In this document: piece after piece, positions 35,717 to 46,389 of the stretch
Numbering within the stretch: position 1 is the stretch's first letter
Layout of the letters: the number at the start of each line of letters is the position of its first letter
Assembly (NCBI GenBank): GCA_947246015.1
Contig: CAMXQE010000014.1
Coordinates: 23,492-87,491, forward strand
Direction: 5' to 3'
Length of the DNA stretch: 64,000 nt
Source: an uncultured Lachnospiraceae bacterium
GTDB lineage: Bacteria; Bacillota; Clostridia; Lachnospirales; Lachnospiraceae
Notes under the pieces: model-generated
Told to the model about the DNA's origin: nothing
The model's database searches: none
The model's input: only the letters and a program-made list of their open reading frames with translations
Program-made: the position numbers and the translations under genes

Positions 35717-36502
35717 CTATAACTTGCCTAATTGATTAACAGCTATATCCAAAGTGCTGTCATATGTCTGGATTACTTTCTGATTGGTCTCATATGCCCT
35801 TGAAATATTAATCATATTAACCATTTCAGTTACTACCGATATATTGGAACCCTCTAAATAGCCCTGATATACTTTCGCATCCTCCGCATCTACTGCGGTT
35901 GCGCCTTCTACAGCCTGATAAAGGTTCTCACCGAATTTCTCCAAATAATTATAATCCTCAAAATCCCGAACCCGGATTGTAGCTACCGGAGTATTATCAT
36001 CACCCTGCATAATATTCCCGCTGGTATCCACCCTGAAATCCAGCAACGGATCCAGCCGGATATTCCTGTTATCCGTACCCACTACGTAGTCACCGTCCTG
36101 CGTAAGCAGATATCCCTGCATATTCATTGTAAAGCTTCCGTCACGCGTATACTTTCTGGAAGTTTCTCCCGCCTTATTCGTATAAGATATTTCAAAGAAT
36201 CCCGGTCCGGATATTGCCAGGTCGAACGCACTGTCCGATTCCCTCATCGGCCCTTCGGAATAATCCGTATATCCTTCTCCTATCTTTACACCAAAATTAT
36301 TCTTTCCCAACGGTTTCGCAATTCCGCGTCCTTCCGACAAATCCTTGATTTTATATGTCAGCACATCATTAAAAGCCTGACTGGTTGCTCCTTCTTTCTT
36401 ATAACCGTTCGTAGTCGCATTAGCCAGATTATTTGTCATCACATCCATTCGGTACTGTTCATTGAGCATACCTGTATAAGCAGTATATAACCCTTTTAAC
36501 AT
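35717..36502 (-). CDS. Flagellar proximal rod protein, FlgF type (FlhO-like)
   Basis: 261 residues. N-terminal rod motif (MLNEQYRMDVMTNNLANATTNGYKK) and C-terminal hook-basal ending (VVTEMVNMINISRAYETNQKVIQTYDSTLDIAVNQLG). Homologous to but distinct from the following flgG. Order mreB/mbl, this, flgG, rod-binding protein matches the Bacillus mbl-flhO-flhP locus. Confidence 0.9.
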   Translation of the reverse strand: MLKGLYTAYTGMLNEQYRMDVMTNNLANATTNGYKKEGATSQAFNDVLTYKIKDLSEGRGIAKPLGKNNFGVKIGEGYTDYSEGPMRESDSAFDLAISGPGFFEISYTNKAGETSRKYTRDGSFTMNMQGYLLTQDGDYVVGTDNRNIRLDPLLDFRVDTSGNIMQGDDNTPVATIRVRDFEDYNYLEKFGENLYQAVEGATAVDAEDAKVYQGYLEGSNISVVTEMVNMINISRAYETNQKVIQTYDSTLDIAVNQLGKL

Positions 36503-36580
36503 AATGTTCCTCCTCTTTAGCCGTTTCTTTCATTTTCTGCTGCCTTTCACTCCTCATCCGGCAGCACACCCCACACTATT

Positions 36581-37573
36581 TCACTCTTCTTTAAATCCGC
36601 CAAGGAATTCCACATACTTTCCGGTTCCGATGGCAACTGCGGTCATCGGGTCCTCCGCAGTCATTGTATTGATTCCCGTCTTGGACTCAATCAAATCCTC
36701 TAACCCGCGCAACAGGCTGCCGCCCCCGGTAAGCACAATCCCCCTGTCGGCAATATCAGCTGCAAGTTCGGGCGGTGTCTTCTCCAAAACTCCGTGAATG
36801 GTTTCTACAATCTGAGCCGTAGTTTCCCGAAGCGCTTCTTCCATCTCTTCCGAAGATACCTTTACGGTTCTTGGCAGCCCCGTTACAAGATTACGCCCCC
36901 TTACATCCATGTAATCCACCTCGGTACGTTTATACGCGGAACCGATTTTTATCTTCAAATCCTCTGCCGTTCTTTCACCAATCAGCAGATTATGTTTTTT
37001 TCTCATGTAACGTACAATGGCTTCATCGAAATCATCGCCGGCAATCTTAACCGATGCGCTGACTACCCTTCCGCCTAAAGAAATAACTGCAATATCGGAG
37101 GTGCCTCCCCCGATGTCTACAATCATATTGCCGCAGGGCTTCCAAATATCAATTCCTGCTCCTATTGCCGCCGCTATGGGCTCTTCAATAATGAAAACAT
37201 CCCTTGCACCGGCCATAATTGTTGCATCTTCAACCGCTTTCTTTTCTACTTCCGTTACTCCGCTTGGTACACATACTGCGATTCTGGGCTTACGGAACGT
37301 CTTCTTGCCGAGCGCTTTCTGGATAAAATGTTTCATCATTTTCTCTGTCACACGGTAATCGGAAATTACCCCCTGCCGCAGCGGCCTGACTGCCACGATA
37401 TTACCCGGCGTCCTTCCGAGCATAAGCCTTGCTTCTTCGCCGATTGCCTTAATTTTATCTGTATCCCTGTCAAAAGCTACTACTGAAGGTTCCTTTAAAA
37501 CAACACCCTTGCCTCTTATATATACTAAAATACTTGCTGTCCCCAAATCAATTCCTATATCCGTATACTGCAT
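36581..37573 (-). CDS. MreB-family actin-like shape protein (Mbl type)
   Basis: 330 residues. Phosphate-1 loop IGIDLGTASILVYI near 5-18, phosphate-2 VDIGGGTSDIAVISLGG near 158-174 and adenosine motif LTGGGSLLRGLEDL near 285-298. ATG 37573 with AAAGGGG five bases upstream is used. Placement next to flagellar rod genes mirrors Mbl of Bacillus. It organises lateral wall synthesis on the inner membrane face. Confidence 0.94.
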   Translation of the reverse strand: MQYTDIGIDLGTASILVYIRGKGVVLKEPSVVAFDRDTDKIKAIGEEARLMLGRTPGNIVAVRPLRQGVISDYRVTEKMMKHFIQKALGKKTFRKPRIAVCVPSGVTEVEKKAVEDATIMAGARDVFIIEEPIAAAIGAGIDIWKPCGNMIVDIGGGTSDIAVISLGGRVVSASVKIAGDDFDEAIVRYMRKKHNLLIGERTAEDLKIKIGSAYKRTEVDYMDVRGRNLVTGLPRTVKVSSEEMEEALRETTAQIVETIHGVLEKTPPELAADIADRGIVLTGGGSLLRGLEDLIESKTGINTMTAEDPMTAVAIGTGKYVEFLGGFKEE

Positions 37574-37818
37574 ATATGAACCCCTTTCTATGGTCAATGC
37601 TCATTCATCAATCTATCTTAAATGTTTTCCAATTGGTCGGTAAACTAAACATACAAGGTCATTATAACCCAAAGTACGTTATTTTCAAAGGGGTTTTAAT
37701 AAATTTTTAAAATATTAATTTTTTTGGAAACCTGCTTTTCTCTTTTTGTATATTATTTATATATTATCGGTTGATTTGACAGATAACTTTAGAGGACGGA
37801 AAATATTTACTATTAAGT

Positions 37819-37854
37819 AATCAGCCGGATTCCTTTTCAGATTTCCGGCTGATT
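37819..37854 (-). terminator. Eleven-base stem-loop downstream of uvrA
   Basis: AATCAGCCGGA pairs with TCCGGCTGATT across a 14-base A/T-rich loop, 12 bases past the uvrA stop. It lacks a clear T-run, so it may be a weak terminator or an mRNA-end stabiliser. Confidence 0.55.
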
Positions 37855-37866
37855 CTTAAACAATAT

Positions 37867-40743
37867 TTACGGTTTTACAGCAGAACGGTATCTTTCCAGC
37901 ATCTTCTTCACATAAATCCCTGTATAGGAATCCCTGTTCTCCGCAACTTCTTCCGGCGTTCCCCTGGCAATAACCGTTCCTCCTTTATCGCCGCCCTCCG
38001 GTCCGATATCTATGATATAGTCGGCCGTTTTAATAACATCCAGATTATGCTCAATCACCACTACCGTATTACCGCTATCGGCTAATTTATGCAGGATTTC
38101 CGTAAGCTTATGCACATCTGCAAAATGCAACCCGGTAGTGGGTTCGTCCAAAATATAAATGGTCCTGCCGGTACTTCGTCTGCTCAGTTCCGTCGCCAGC
38201 TTAATTCTCTGGGCTTCACCGCCGGACAGGGTAGTAGAAGGCTGTCCCAGCTTGATATAGGATAATCCTACGTCATTCAGCGTTTCTATCTTCCGCCGGA
38301 TAGAGGGAACGTTTTCGAAAAATCCCACTGCTTCCTCCACTGTCATATCCAAAACATCATAAATGCTCTTTCCTTTATATTTTACATCCAGCGTTTCCCT
38401 GTTGTATCTTTTACCGCCGCAGACTTCACACGGAACATATACGTCAGGCAGGAAATGCATCTCTATTTTGATGATACCATCACCGCAGCAGGCTTCGCAC
38501 CTTCCGCCCTTTACGTTAAAGCTGAAACGGCCTTTTTTATATCCCTTCGCTTTTGCATCTGCTGTGGATGCGAACAAATCCCGAATCTGGTCAAAAACAC
38601 CCGTATAAGTGGCCGGATTGGAGCGGGGTGTCCTGCCGATAGGAGACTGGTCAATGTTTATGACTTTATCCAGCTGTTCCATCCCCTTAATCCCCGCATG
38701 TTTTCCGGGTATAGTCCTGGCCCTGTTCAAGTCTCTCGCCAAATGTTTATACAGAATTTCATTCACAAGAGAACTCTTGCCCGAACCAGATACTCCGGTC
38801 ACACAGGTCATTACCCCTAAAGGAAAATCTACGTTAATGTTTTTCAGATTGTTTTCCGCAGCCTTTTGGACAGTCAGTCTGCCTGTGGGCTTACGCCTTT
38901 TCTCCGGAACCGGTATCTGAAGCCTGCCGCTTAAGTACTGTCCCGTAACCGATTCTTCTGCCTGCATGATTTCTTCCGCAGTCCCCTGTGCAACCACCCG
39001 CCCGCCGTGGGAGCCTGCACCCGGCCCGATATCAACGATGTGGTCCGCCGCCAGCATCGTATCTTCATCATGCTCCACTACCAGCAGGGTGTTACCCATA
39101 TCCTTCAGATTCTTCAGTGTATTAAGCAGTTTGTCATTATCGCGCTGATGCAGACCGATACTGGGTTCATCCAGAATATAGCAGACTCCGACCAGCCCGG
39201 AACCAATCTGGGTCGCCAGACGGATTCTCTGTGCCTCTCCGCCGGAAAGTGTCCCTGTCGCTCTGGACAACGACAGATAATCCAGCCCGACATCAATCAG
39301 GAAACCAACCCTTGCCTTTATTTCTTTCAGTACCTGCTTTCCTATCAGCTGCTGCTGTTTTGTAAGCTCCATATCCTGAAGAAACTTATGAAGATTCCTT
39401 ATAGACATGGAAGTAATTTCATAAATATTCTTATCATACACCGTCACTGCAAGGGATTCCTTCTTCAGACGCATTCCGCCGCAGACCTTGCAGGGAGTAA
39501 TGCGCATGAAGGATTCGTACTCCTGCTTCATAATATCCGATGCCGTCTCACGGTAACGCCTCTCCACATTGCGTATCAGTCCTTCAAAAGCTACCGCATA
39601 CACACCTTCCCCTCTCTGCCCCTTATAATGCACACTGAGTTCTTTCCCCCCGGTTCCATGGAGCAGTACGTTCTTTACCTTATCCGGATAGTCCTCAAAA
39701 GGCGTATCCAGGTCAAAATTATATTCCTTGCACATCGCCTGCAAAATAGCATTGGTAAAACTCGTTTTATCGTTACAGGACTGCCAGCCTGTCACTGCGA
39801 TTGCCCCCTCATTGATGCTGAGACGTTTATCCGGTATCATCAGGTCCACGTCAAATTCCATCTTATACCCCAGGCCAAAGCATTCCGGGCAGGCGCCGAA
39901 AGGATTGTTGAAAGAAAAGCTTCTCGGCTCTATCTCACTGATACTTATACCGCAATCGGGACAGGAAAAACTCTGGCTGAAATTCATCGGTTCTCCGCCG
40001 ATTATATCCACCACCAGCAAGCCCTCTGCCAAAACCAGCACATTTTCGATGGAATCCGTCAGTCTCCTTTCGATTCCCGGCTTCACCACCAGGCGGTCTA
40101 CCACGATTTCAATATTATGTTTTATATTCTTGTCCAATTTGATTTCCTCAGACAGTTCATACATATTTCCGTCCACGCGCACACGCACATAGCCGCTTCG
40201 TTTTGCCCTGTCGAAAATTTTTGCATGTTCGCCTTTCCGCCCTCTGACCACCGGCGCCAGCAGCTGGATTTTCGTACCTTCCGTCATCTCCATAATCTGA
40301 TCCGTCATCTGGTCTACCGATTGCTTACGGATTTCCCTGCCGCATGACGGGCAGTGGGGGATTCCGATTCTCGCATACAGGAGACGGAAATAGTCGTAAA
40401 TTTCCGTCACGGTTCCTACCGTAGAACGGGGATTCCTGTTCGTGGACTTCTGGTCAATGGATATCGCCGGAGACAATCCTTCTATTTTTTCCACATTAGG
40501 CTTCTCCATCTGCCCAAGAAACTGCCTCGCATAAGAAGACAGTGATTCCATATACCGCCTCTGTCCTTCCGCGTAAATGGTATCAAAAGCCAGCGATGAT
40601 TTGCCGGAACCCGATAATCCGGTCAATACCACAAATTCATTCCGCGGTATATCCACATCTATCGCCTGTAAATTGTGTTCGCTGGCCCCGCGTATTTTAA
40701 TATATTCCCTGCGGGGCAGCATCTTCTTATTCTCGCTCTCCAT
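37867..40743 (-). CDS. uvrA: Excinuclease ABC subunit A
   Basis: 958 residues. Two ABC ATPase modules ([12 protein letters not shown] near 44 and [12 protein letters not shown] near 650), two ABC signatures ([12 protein letters not shown] and [12 protein letters not shown]) and Cys zinc sites ([23 protein letters not shown]). It recognises bulky DNA damage and loads UvrB. AGGAGG five bases before ATG. It follows uvrB by 52 bases. Confidence 0.98.
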   Translation of the reverse strand: MESENKKMLPRREYIKIRGASEHNLQAIDVDIPRNEFVVLTGLSGSGKSSLAFDTIYAEGQRRYMESLSSYARQFLGQMEKPNVEKIEGLSPAISIDQKSTNRNPRSTVGTVTEIYDYFRLLYARIGIPHCPSCGREIRKQSVDQMTDQIMEMTEGTKIQLLAPVVRGRKGEHAKIFDRAKRSGYVRVRVDGNMYELSEEIKLDKNIKHNIEIVVDRLVVKPGIERRLTDSIENVLVLAEGLLVVDIIGGEPMNFSQSFSCPDCGISISEIEPRSFSFNNPFGACPECFGLGYKMEFDVDLMIPDKRLSINEGAIAVTGWQSCNDKTSFTNAILQAMCKEYNFDLDTPFEDYPDKVKNVLLHGTGGKELSVHYKGQRGEGVYAVAFEGLIRNVERRYRETASDIMKQEYESFMRITPCKVCGGMRLKKESLAVTVYDKNIYEITSMSIRNLHKFLQDMELTKQQQLIGKQVLKEIKARVGFLIDVGLDYLSLSRATGTLSGGEAQRIRLATQIGSGLVGVCYILDEPSIGLHQRDNDKLLNTLKNLKDMGNTLLVVEHDEDTMLAADHIVDIGPGAGSHGGRVVAQGTAEEIMQAEESVTGQYLSGRLQIPVPEKRRKPTGRLTVQKAAENNLKNINVDFPLGVMTCVTGVSGSGKSSLVNEILYKHLARDLNRARTIPGKHAGIKGMEQLDKVINIDQSPIGRTPRSNPATYTGVFDQIRDLFASTADAKAKGYKKGRFSFNVKGGRCEACCGDGIIKIEMHFLPDVYVPCEVCGGKRYNRETLDVKYKGKSIYDVLDMTVEEAVGFFENVPSIRRKIETLNDVGLSYIKLGQPSTTLSGGEAQRIKLATELSRRSTGRTIYILDEPTTGLHFADVHKLTEILHKLADSGNTVVVIEHNLDVIKTADYIIDIGPEGGDKGGTVIARGTPEEVAENRDSYTGIYVKKMLERYRSAVKP

Positions 40744-40795
40744 TTCATCCTCCTGCTTATCTGCATCACACTTTTTCTATATCATAATCCTCTGT

Positions 40796-42790
40796 TCATT
40801 CCTGCTTCTCCATATCCGCCAGCTGCTTCTTCAGTTCCGTCATCTTATCCCTTAGTTCCGCCGCCGCCTCAAAATTCAAATCCGCCGCCGCCTGCTTCAT
40901 CTTCTTCTGGATATTCCCTATCAGTTTCTCCAATTCTTCACGGCTCATGGATTCAGGATCCTTCTCAAACTTCATTTCCTCTTTGGCAATAGCCTTGGAA
41001 ATACTGATTAAATCACGCACTGCCTTCTTTATGGTCTGCGGCGTGATGCCATGTTCCTTATTATATTCGCTCTGTATCGCACGCCGCCTGTTTGTCTCCG
41101 TTATCGCCGCTTTCATGGAATCGGTCATATTGTCCGCATACATAATGACATGCCCCTCTGCATTCCGTGCCGCACGCCCTATGGTCTGAATCAGGGATGT
41201 TTCAGAACGCAGGAACCCCTCCTTATCTGCATCCAATATCGCAACAAGGGAAATTTCCGGAATATCCAATCCTTCCCTCAGCAGATTGATACCCACCAGT
41301 ACATCAAATACATCCAGACGCATATCCCGGATAATCTCAGCCCGTTCCAATGTATCGATATCCGAATGGAGATATTTCACCCTGATTCCAACATCCCTCA
41401 TATAATCCGTCAGGTCTTCCGCCATTTTCTTCGTCAGTGTGGTCACTAACACTTTATTGTGCTTTTCCGTCTCTTTATTCACCGCTGCTATCAAATCGTC
41501 AATCTGCCCCTCTACCGGACGTACGTCCACCTCCGGATCCAGCAGTCCGGTAGGACGGATAATCTGCTCCGTCCGAAAAAGTTCATGCGCACTCTCATAG
41601 TCGGAAGGGGTCGCTGATACAAACAGCATCTGGTCGATGTGTTCCTCAAATTCAGCAAAATTCATCGGACGGTTGTCCAGTGCCGAGGGCAGACGGAATC
41701 CGTAATCCACCAAAGTAGTTTTTCTGGAACGGTCGCCCGCATACATGCCCCTTATCTGCGGTATGGTCATATGAGACTCATCGACGATAATCAAATAATC
41801 ATCTTTAAAATAATCCATCAGGGTCAAAGGAGTGGCTCCTTCCGGAAGCCCGTTCAAATGCCGGGAATAGTTCTCGATACCGGAACAGAAACCCGTTTCC
41901 CGCAGCATCTCGATATCGAAATTCGTTCGTTCTGCTATCCTCTGCGCCTCTAACAGCTTGTCTTCCCCTTTGAAATACTGTATCCGCTCCTCTAATTCCT
42001 CTTCAATTCTCCTGCACGCCTCTTTGATTTTTTCCTGCGACACCACATAATGGGACGCTGGGAAAATGGAAATATGTTCCAGTGAAGCATGTACCTGTCC
42101 CGTCAGCGGTTCAGCCTCCACGATTCTGTCTATCTCATCCCCGAAAAACTCCACGCGAATCAGATGCTCCCCGCCCTGTGCCGGGTAAATTTCCAACACA
42201 TCTCCCCGCACCCGGAAACAGCCTCTGCTCAATTCCATATCATTCCTGTCATACTGGATATCAATCAATTCCCGAATCACTTCATCCCTGTCCTTCACCA
42301 TCCCCGGACGAAGCGACACAATCATCTCCTGATAATCATCCGGACTTCCCAGTCCGTAAATACAGGAAACGCTGGCAACCACTACCACATCTCTCCGCTC
42401 CGTCAGGGATGCCGTCGATGAAAGACGCAGTTTTTCTATTTCCTCGTTGATGGAGGAATCCTTGGCAATATAGGTATCCGAAGAAGGCACATAAGCTTCC
42501 GGCTGATAATAATCATAATAGGAGACAAAGTACTCCACTGCATTCTCAGGGAACATCTCCTTGAATTCTCCGTATAACTGCGCCGCAAGGGTTTTATTGT
42601 GGGCGATAACCAGCGTCGGCTTCTGCAAAGCCTGAATGACATTTGCCATCGTAAATGTCTTGCCCGATCCCGTAACCCCTAGTAAAGTCTGGAATTGGTT
42701 GCCCTCCTGAAAGCCTTTTACCAGCTCGGCAATCGCCTGCGGCTGGTCGCCGGTGGGCTTGTATGGGGCGTGTAATTTGAATTCTGGCAT
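40796..42790 (-). CDS. uvrB: Excinuclease ABC subunit B
   Basis: 664 residues. Walker [13 protein letters not shown] (about 38-49), beta-hairpin [10 protein letters not shown], helicase motif [16 protein letters not shown], and the C-terminal UVR coiled coil that binds UvrC. A TTTACA with a 16-base gap to TATACG near 42840-42870 on the minus strand is a possible promoter. No LexA box was found in front of it. Confidence 0.98.
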   Translation of the reverse strand: MPEFKLHAPYKPTGDQPQAIAELVKGFQEGNQFQTLLGVTGSGKTFTMANVIQALQKPTLVIAHNKTLAAQLYGEFKEMFPENAVEYFVSYYDYYQPEAYVPSSDTYIAKDSSINEEIEKLRLSSTASLTERRDVVVVASVSCIYGLGSPDDYQEMIVSLRPGMVKDRDEVIRELIDIQYDRNDMELSRGCFRVRGDVLEIYPAQGGEHLIRVEFFGDEIDRIVEAEPLTGQVHASLEHISIFPASHYVVSQEKIKEACRRIEEELEERIQYFKGEDKLLEAQRIAERTNFDIEMLRETGFCSGIENYSRHLNGLPEGATPLTLMDYFKDDYLIIVDESHMTIPQIRGMYAGDRSRKTTLVDYGFRLPSALDNRPMNFAEFEEHIDQMLFVSATPSDYESAHELFRTEQIIRPTGLLDPEVDVRPVEGQIDDLIAAVNKETEKHNKVLVTTLTKKMAEDLTDYMRDVGIRVKYLHSDIDTLERAEIIRDMRLDVFDVLVGINLLREGLDIPEISLVAILDADKEGFLRSETSLIQTIGRAARNAEGHVIMYADNMTDSMKAAITETNRRRAIQSEYNKEHGITPQTIKKAVRDLISISKAIAKEEMKFEKDPESMSREELEKLIGNIQKKMKQAAADLNFEAAAELRDKMTELKKQLADMEKQE

Positions 42791-42997
42791 ATAAAAACCT
42801 CTCTTTCACGGAATTACTTCGACTACTATAGGCCTGTAATTCGTATAATTTTGAAAACGTTCGTGTAAATTTCTATTTTGAGGCGGCCCATAAGCAAGCT
42901 TTTGCAATTACACAAGTAAAAGTCACAAATTTGTAATCATAACTGTTTACAAAGTACTCTGTTAAATAGCTATATATCATACTAACCAACCACATTT

Positions 42998-44029
42998 TTA
43001 TTTATCACAATTATAAACCAACTGGTTTCTTTCTAATTCTTTTTGCAATTCTTCAATTGTTGGCAAAACCGTCATGTACTTTGAAGCAAATATCTGCTGA
43101 CTTTCATGAAGCACAGAATATTTTACAATTGTTTCATCCTTATCCGTACAAAAAATAATCCCGATTGTTGGGTTATCATCTTCTCTTCTTTTTAAATCAT
43201 CAAACATTCTAACATACATATCCATCTGTCCGATATCCTGATGTGTCAACTTTTTTGTTTTTAAATCAATAATCACAAAACATTTCAGAATATAATTATA
43301 AAAAACTAAATCAATATAAAAATCTGTGGTTTCTGTACATATTCTCATCTGTCTTCCAACAAAAGAGAATCCCTTTCCCATTTCCAGAAGAAATTTTTGA
43401 AGATTATTTATAATGGCTGTCTCTAAATCACTTTCTAATTGACTGATGCCTGGCGTGACCCCCATAAATTCTAACACAAATGGATCCTTTACAAACTCTA
43501 ATGCTTTATTCTCTTTATCGGGTAACTGTGTGGAAAGCATCCTTTTATAATAACCACTTTTAATATTGCGTTCCAAAACCCTTACAGACCAATTTTCATT
43601 TACTACCTCATTTAAATAAAAAATTCTTTCATCTTCATCAGAGATACGCATTATATTTCTCAAATGAGACCACGGGACTTTACCGGCCATTGAAAATCCA
43701 TACGAATTTTCAGGAAATGTTAAATAAAATCGACGACAATTTTTCAAATTAGCCACTGAAAAACCCGTCCCAAATTCATCTGACAATTTCTTTGATAGAT
43801 TTTTTATCAGACAGGAGCCATACTGAGCTTTTTTTTCACCATATTGTTCCTGTTCAACAATTCGCCGTCCAACATTCCAATATGCATATGTCATAATACC
43901 ATTTGCATTTTTGTAGGTTTGTTCTCTCGCTTGATACAATATTTTCCGAACATCTTCATATAATTGTTTTTCTTCTACCGGCCTAACAGCCATATGATCT
44001 TTTATTATTGTTCCACTTTTATTATTCAC
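42998..44029 (-). CDS. YhcG-type PD-(D/E)XK nuclease (DUF1016)
   Basis: 343 residues. N-terminal YhcG region (IMTYAYWNVGRRIVEQEQYGEKKAQYG, about 45-70, with LSDEFGTGFSVANLKNCRRFY) and a C-terminal PD-(D/E)XK core: DFYIDLVFYN supplies the Asp and FVIIDLKTKK the D-x-K. GTG at 44029 with GGAGG five bases upstream is used; a TTG four codons earlier overlaps that site. Such nucleases accompany restriction or mobile elements and can also be solitary. The gene is AT-rich compared with uvrB and seems to be acquired. Confidence 0.9.
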   Translation of the reverse strand: MNNKSGTIIKDHMAVRPVEEKQLYEDVRKILYQAREQTYKNANGIMTYAYWNVGRRIVEQEQYGEKKAQYGSCLIKNLSKKLSDEFGTGFSVANLKNCRRFYLTFPENSYGFSMAGKVPWSHLRNIMRISDEDERIFYLNEVVNENWSVRVLERNIKSGYYKRMLSTQLPDKENKALEFVKDPFVLEFMGVTPGISQLESDLETAIINNLQKFLLEMGKGFSFVGRQMRICTETTDFYIDLVFYNYILKCFVIIDLKTKKLTHQDIGQMDMYVRMFDDLKRREDDNPTIGIIFCTDKDETIVKYSVLHESQQIFASKYMTVLPTIEELQKELERNQLVYNCDK

Positions 44030-44045
44030 AGCATCCTCCAAATAA

Positions 44046-44071
44046 ATTGGCTACACATGTGTAGCCAATTT
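44046..44071. promoter_or_regulatory. Perfect 26-bp palindrome at the yhcG leader
   Basis: Half-site AATTGGCTACACA is followed directly by its reverse complement, five bases from the ribosome site of the YhcG gene. As RNA it would fold into a hairpin near the ribosome site; as DNA it would be a strong dimer-binding site. It could limit expression of the nuclease. Confidence 0.75.
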
Positions 44072-44095
44072 GCTACATCTTAAACCAAATCACCT

Positions 44096-44281
44096 CTAGG
44101 TTATAGAGGTAATATCAAGCGGCTCTTCAACTTTTATATTGTCTGCTTGTTGGTTTACTTTCATTCCGGCAGCTTTCGTGTCATTCACTGTAGCATTCAA
44201 AATGGTCCATTCTGTTTCTCCTATATAAATACAGTCAAATTCTGAAATACATTCGCTATCCTGTTTCAGCTTCCTATCCAT
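44096..44281 (-). CDS. Short unrecognised ORF upstream of yhcG
   Basis: 61 codons with a hydrophilic product (CIYIGETEWTILNATVND in the middle). The start codon lies only about ten bases from the expected transcription start and has no ribosome site, so translation is doubtful. It may be a leader or a remnant of a larger gene. No family recognised. Confidence 0.25.
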   Translation of the reverse strand: MDRKLKQDSECISEFDCIYIGETEWTILNATVNDTKAAGMKVNQQADNIKVEEPLDITSIT

Positions 44282-44297
44282 CCAAAAAGTAACTCTG

Positions 44298-44326
44298 ATT
44301 ATATCACATGGCCTTTTATTTGTACA
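44298..44326 (-). promoter_or_regulatory. Promoter upstream of the YhcG gene
   Basis: On the minus strand TGTACA (44321-44326) and TATAAT (44298-44303) have a 17-base spacer. The -10 is perfect and the -35 matches four of six. It would drive the short ORF and yhcG. Confidence 0.65.
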
Positions 44327-44345
44327 GACGAAACCGCAAATTTTT

Positions 44346-44359
44346 AGAACATTCGTTCT
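44346..44359. promoter_or_regulatory. LexA-like (SOS) box
   Basis: On the minus strand AGAACGAATGTTCT fits the Gram-positive LexA pattern GAAC-RNRY-GTTY. It ends 20 bases upstream of the -35 of the YhcG promoter. Position just upstream of the -35 is unusual for repression but not excluded. Confidence 0.45.
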
Positions 44360-44475
44360 ATTTCATTAACTTCATGCCAAAAAAGTGTACCTCGGCTAAA
44401 TACCTTGTTTTGTCAATCTTCTATTGTATGCAGGGCATTGTCTGCCCTGTGATAGTGGTCTGAATTTTCTGTATA

Positions 44476-44955
44476 CTATATTTCCCTTTCAACCGACTGC
44501 AAATTTATCATAGCAATCATTTGGTTCTGCATTTCCTCAACATTTTCAATCCTTACCCTGCCAATACTATTTCTTGTCATTTCAAAATCTACATCGGGAA
44601 GCAGTCGTTCACACAAACAATTCGTTTCGGGTGACGCTCCCATTAAAGCTATAACAAGCGAATTAATGTCAAACTGCTTTACTATTTCTTCCAAATCCTT
44701 TTCGGGGATTGTAGATATTTGCTCAAAATCAGTTATCCGCTGTGGCTGTATATTGGGCTCTAATATATCATTTATGGTCACATTGTATAACTTGGAAATT
44801 TTCAATAAAACTTCTAAGTCAGGAATTGTTATTCCTGTTTCCCATTTTGAAACTGCCTGTCTTGATATGTCCAATTTTTTTGCTAAGTCCTCCTGTGTGT
44901 AATTATGGCTTTTACGCAGGAATTGTAAATATCTTGATATAATATTTACGTTCAT
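44476..44955 (-). CDS. XRE-family DNA-binding regulator
   Basis: 159 residues. N-terminal helix-turn-helix (about 8-63, QEDLAKKLDISRQAVSKWETG and PDLEVLLKISKLYNVTINDIL), then a short C-terminal helical region. ATG 44955 with AAGGAG ten bases upstream is the start; the frame extends further upstream without a gene-like sequence. It is 200 bases upstream of the YhcG promoter in the same direction and separated from it by a CAGGGCA/TGCCCTG hairpin (44431-44449). It may regulate the local accessory genes. Confidence 0.88.
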   Translation of the reverse strand: MNVNIISRYLQFLRKSHNYTQEDLAKKLDISRQAVSKWETGITIPDLEVLLKISKLYNVTINDILEPNIQPQRITDFEQISTIPEKDLEEIVKQFDINSLVIALMGASPETNCLCERLLPDVDFEMTRNSIGRVRIENVEEMQNQMIAMINLQSVEREI

Positions 44956-45372
44956 AAAAATCACGCTCCTTTTTTTTGCTATTATAAGGCATATGGAAAG
45001 AAGATTAAAGAATTTGATAAGTGCATAAAAGCAAACATTGATTGCCTGTTCACAACACCTGCATTCCGTTTCTTCTCGTTCTGCTTTTATATGACTACAC
45101 GCTGTTTTGTTTGTTCCAATATCTGCCATGCTTTTCTAAGTCCTTGTTGATTTCCTGCTTACTCTCAATCATTTATCTCTTAAGCAGCCACTTGGCTCGT
45201 TGCTCACGGGAAATCGAGTCGGGAAGGTTTCTCTCCCTACCCGCCGCGCGGGGCATCCGTCAGCTCTGCTGACACACTTCCTTTGGATGCCCCTGTGCAT
45301 AAAAATGGCGGCAAGTCGTCCGTTAGGATTACTGCCACCATAGATAAACAATATTGTATTTTTAGAATTTTG
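44956..45372. other. Non-coding gap with a short ORF scrap and repeat D
   Basis: The 417 bases between the XRE and methyltransferase genes hold repeat D (45221-45300) and a 25-codon minus-strand frame (45172 to 45095) reading MIESKQEINKDLEKHGRYW, which looks like a gene scrap. I see nothing else convincing here. Confidence 0.4.
45221..45300 (+). repeat. Interspersed hairpin element, copy D
   Basis: The longest copy: GGAAGGTTTCTCTCCCTAC, then CCGCCGCGCGG, an outer stem GGGGCATCC/GGATGCCCC, inner hairpin GTCAGC-TCT-GCTGAC, ACTTCC near the apex and TGTGCAT after. It shares GGGGCATCCGT with the element near 10038. Confidence 0.75.
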
Positions 45373-45990
45373 CTATTTTACTTTCCTGGCAACAATTTTG
45401 TTCGATGCGTGCAAATGTTTCGGCACATTTGGATGTTCGTCTTCAAACACATATGACTTAAACTGCAATATTTCCCAATCAGCATATAATTCTTTGACTT
45501 CCTCATCTTTTGCCAGACCAATTGCAAATGATGCAATATCCTGAGATGCCGGTACAGTGTCTGTAAATATTTGAATTAAATGAATACCGCCTGTATTTGT
45601 ATGTTTTTTTGCGTTATTTACAAACTTTTTCCACTCATCCTTAGTTACGAAATGCAATGTTCCAAAACAAGTAATCATATCATAACACTGTCCAAACTGA
45701 TATGTAGTTAAATCTGCTACAAATGCGTTTACTTGTACATTGAATAATTCACAAATATGTTTTAACTTTGCAATCCCATGTTCAGACAAATCAAACGCGT
45801 CAACATGATGTCCCTGCCTGGCTAAATATATGGCATTTTGACCCTCTCCGCATCCTACATCCAATACCTTTGACGGATTGTTGATTAAGTGCTCAAATTC
45901 AATAACGGTCGAATTAGGTTTGTTGGAAAATGTAATAGTATCATATTCCTGATATGATTTTTCCCAAAATGGAACTAAATTATCGCTCAT
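45373..45990 (-). CDS. Class I SAM-dependent methyltransferase
   Basis: 205 residues. Motif I VLDVGCGEGQNAIYLARQG (about 41-59), acidic motif II (VDAFDLSEHGI) and LITCFGTLHF-like motif IV (MITCFGTLHFV). TehB-like architecture; small-molecule substrate, unidentified. AT-rich and unlinked to neighbours in function, it belongs to the accessory insert between uvrB and the ctpA-type gene. Confidence 0.9.
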   Translation of the reverse strand: MSDNLVPFWEKSYQEYDTITFSNKPNSTVIEFEHLINNPSKVLDVGCGEGQNAIYLARQGHHVDAFDLSEHGIAKLKHICELFNVQVNAFVADLTTYQFGQCYDMITCFGTLHFVTKDEWKKFVNNAKKHTNTGGIHLIQIFTDTVPASQDIASFAIGLAKDEEVKELYADWEILQFKSYVFEDEHPNVPKHLHASNKIVARKVK

Positions 45991-46263
45991 ATTTTTCCTC
46001 CCGCAATTGCCTGTTCATTGAATTGTTAAATATTGTTATCTTACCACAAACACTCTCACAAGTCCAATTCTGCTTAACCTTTCTTCCTGCCCCCAGGCAC
46101 AATGTTCCTTTTAATTTAGTATTTATTTTCCGGCGTTTGTCGGAAACACCAAAAATCGACACAAAAAACAGGAAACCTTTTTGATTCCCTGCTTTCAGTG
46201 TATTGCACCATAAACACAATAGTTATTCATTGTTTTACGCCACTATACAAAACGGAAATTATA

Positions 46264-46389
46264 TCACCACTCATCATCGTCCGCTTCAAAATTTTTGTAA
46301 TAAGCGATAAAGGACTTGGTAATCTCTTCTCTTGAGCGGATATATTCAGAACTTCCCTCCTGAAAATCAGAGATTTCTTTTTCAACCAA
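46264..46389 (-). CDS. Short ORF after the S41 peptidase
   Basis: 41 codons from a TTG at 46389, in a frame open back to just past the S41 stop. The product is Glu/Lys/Tyr-rich (LVEKEISDFQEGSSEYIRS, ending FEADDEW). Codon choice and composition look protein-like but there is no good ribosome site, so it could be the tail of a lost gene. No family recognised. Confidence 0.3.
   Translation of the reverse strand: MVEKEISDFQEGSSEYIRSREEITKSFIAYYKNFEADDDEW

Noticed and set aside
39007..40347. Long plus-strand open frame (446 codons) opposite uvrA
   Set aside because: uvrA is certain and the antisense product has no domain and an odd composition.
42800..42880. LexA box in front of uvrB
   Set aside because: The CGAACGTTTTC there lacks the required four-base spacer before a GTTC half-site.
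45980..46219. 79-codon minus-strand frame upstream of the methyltransferase
   Set aside because: Overlaps the methyltransferase start, has no ribosome site and no family features.
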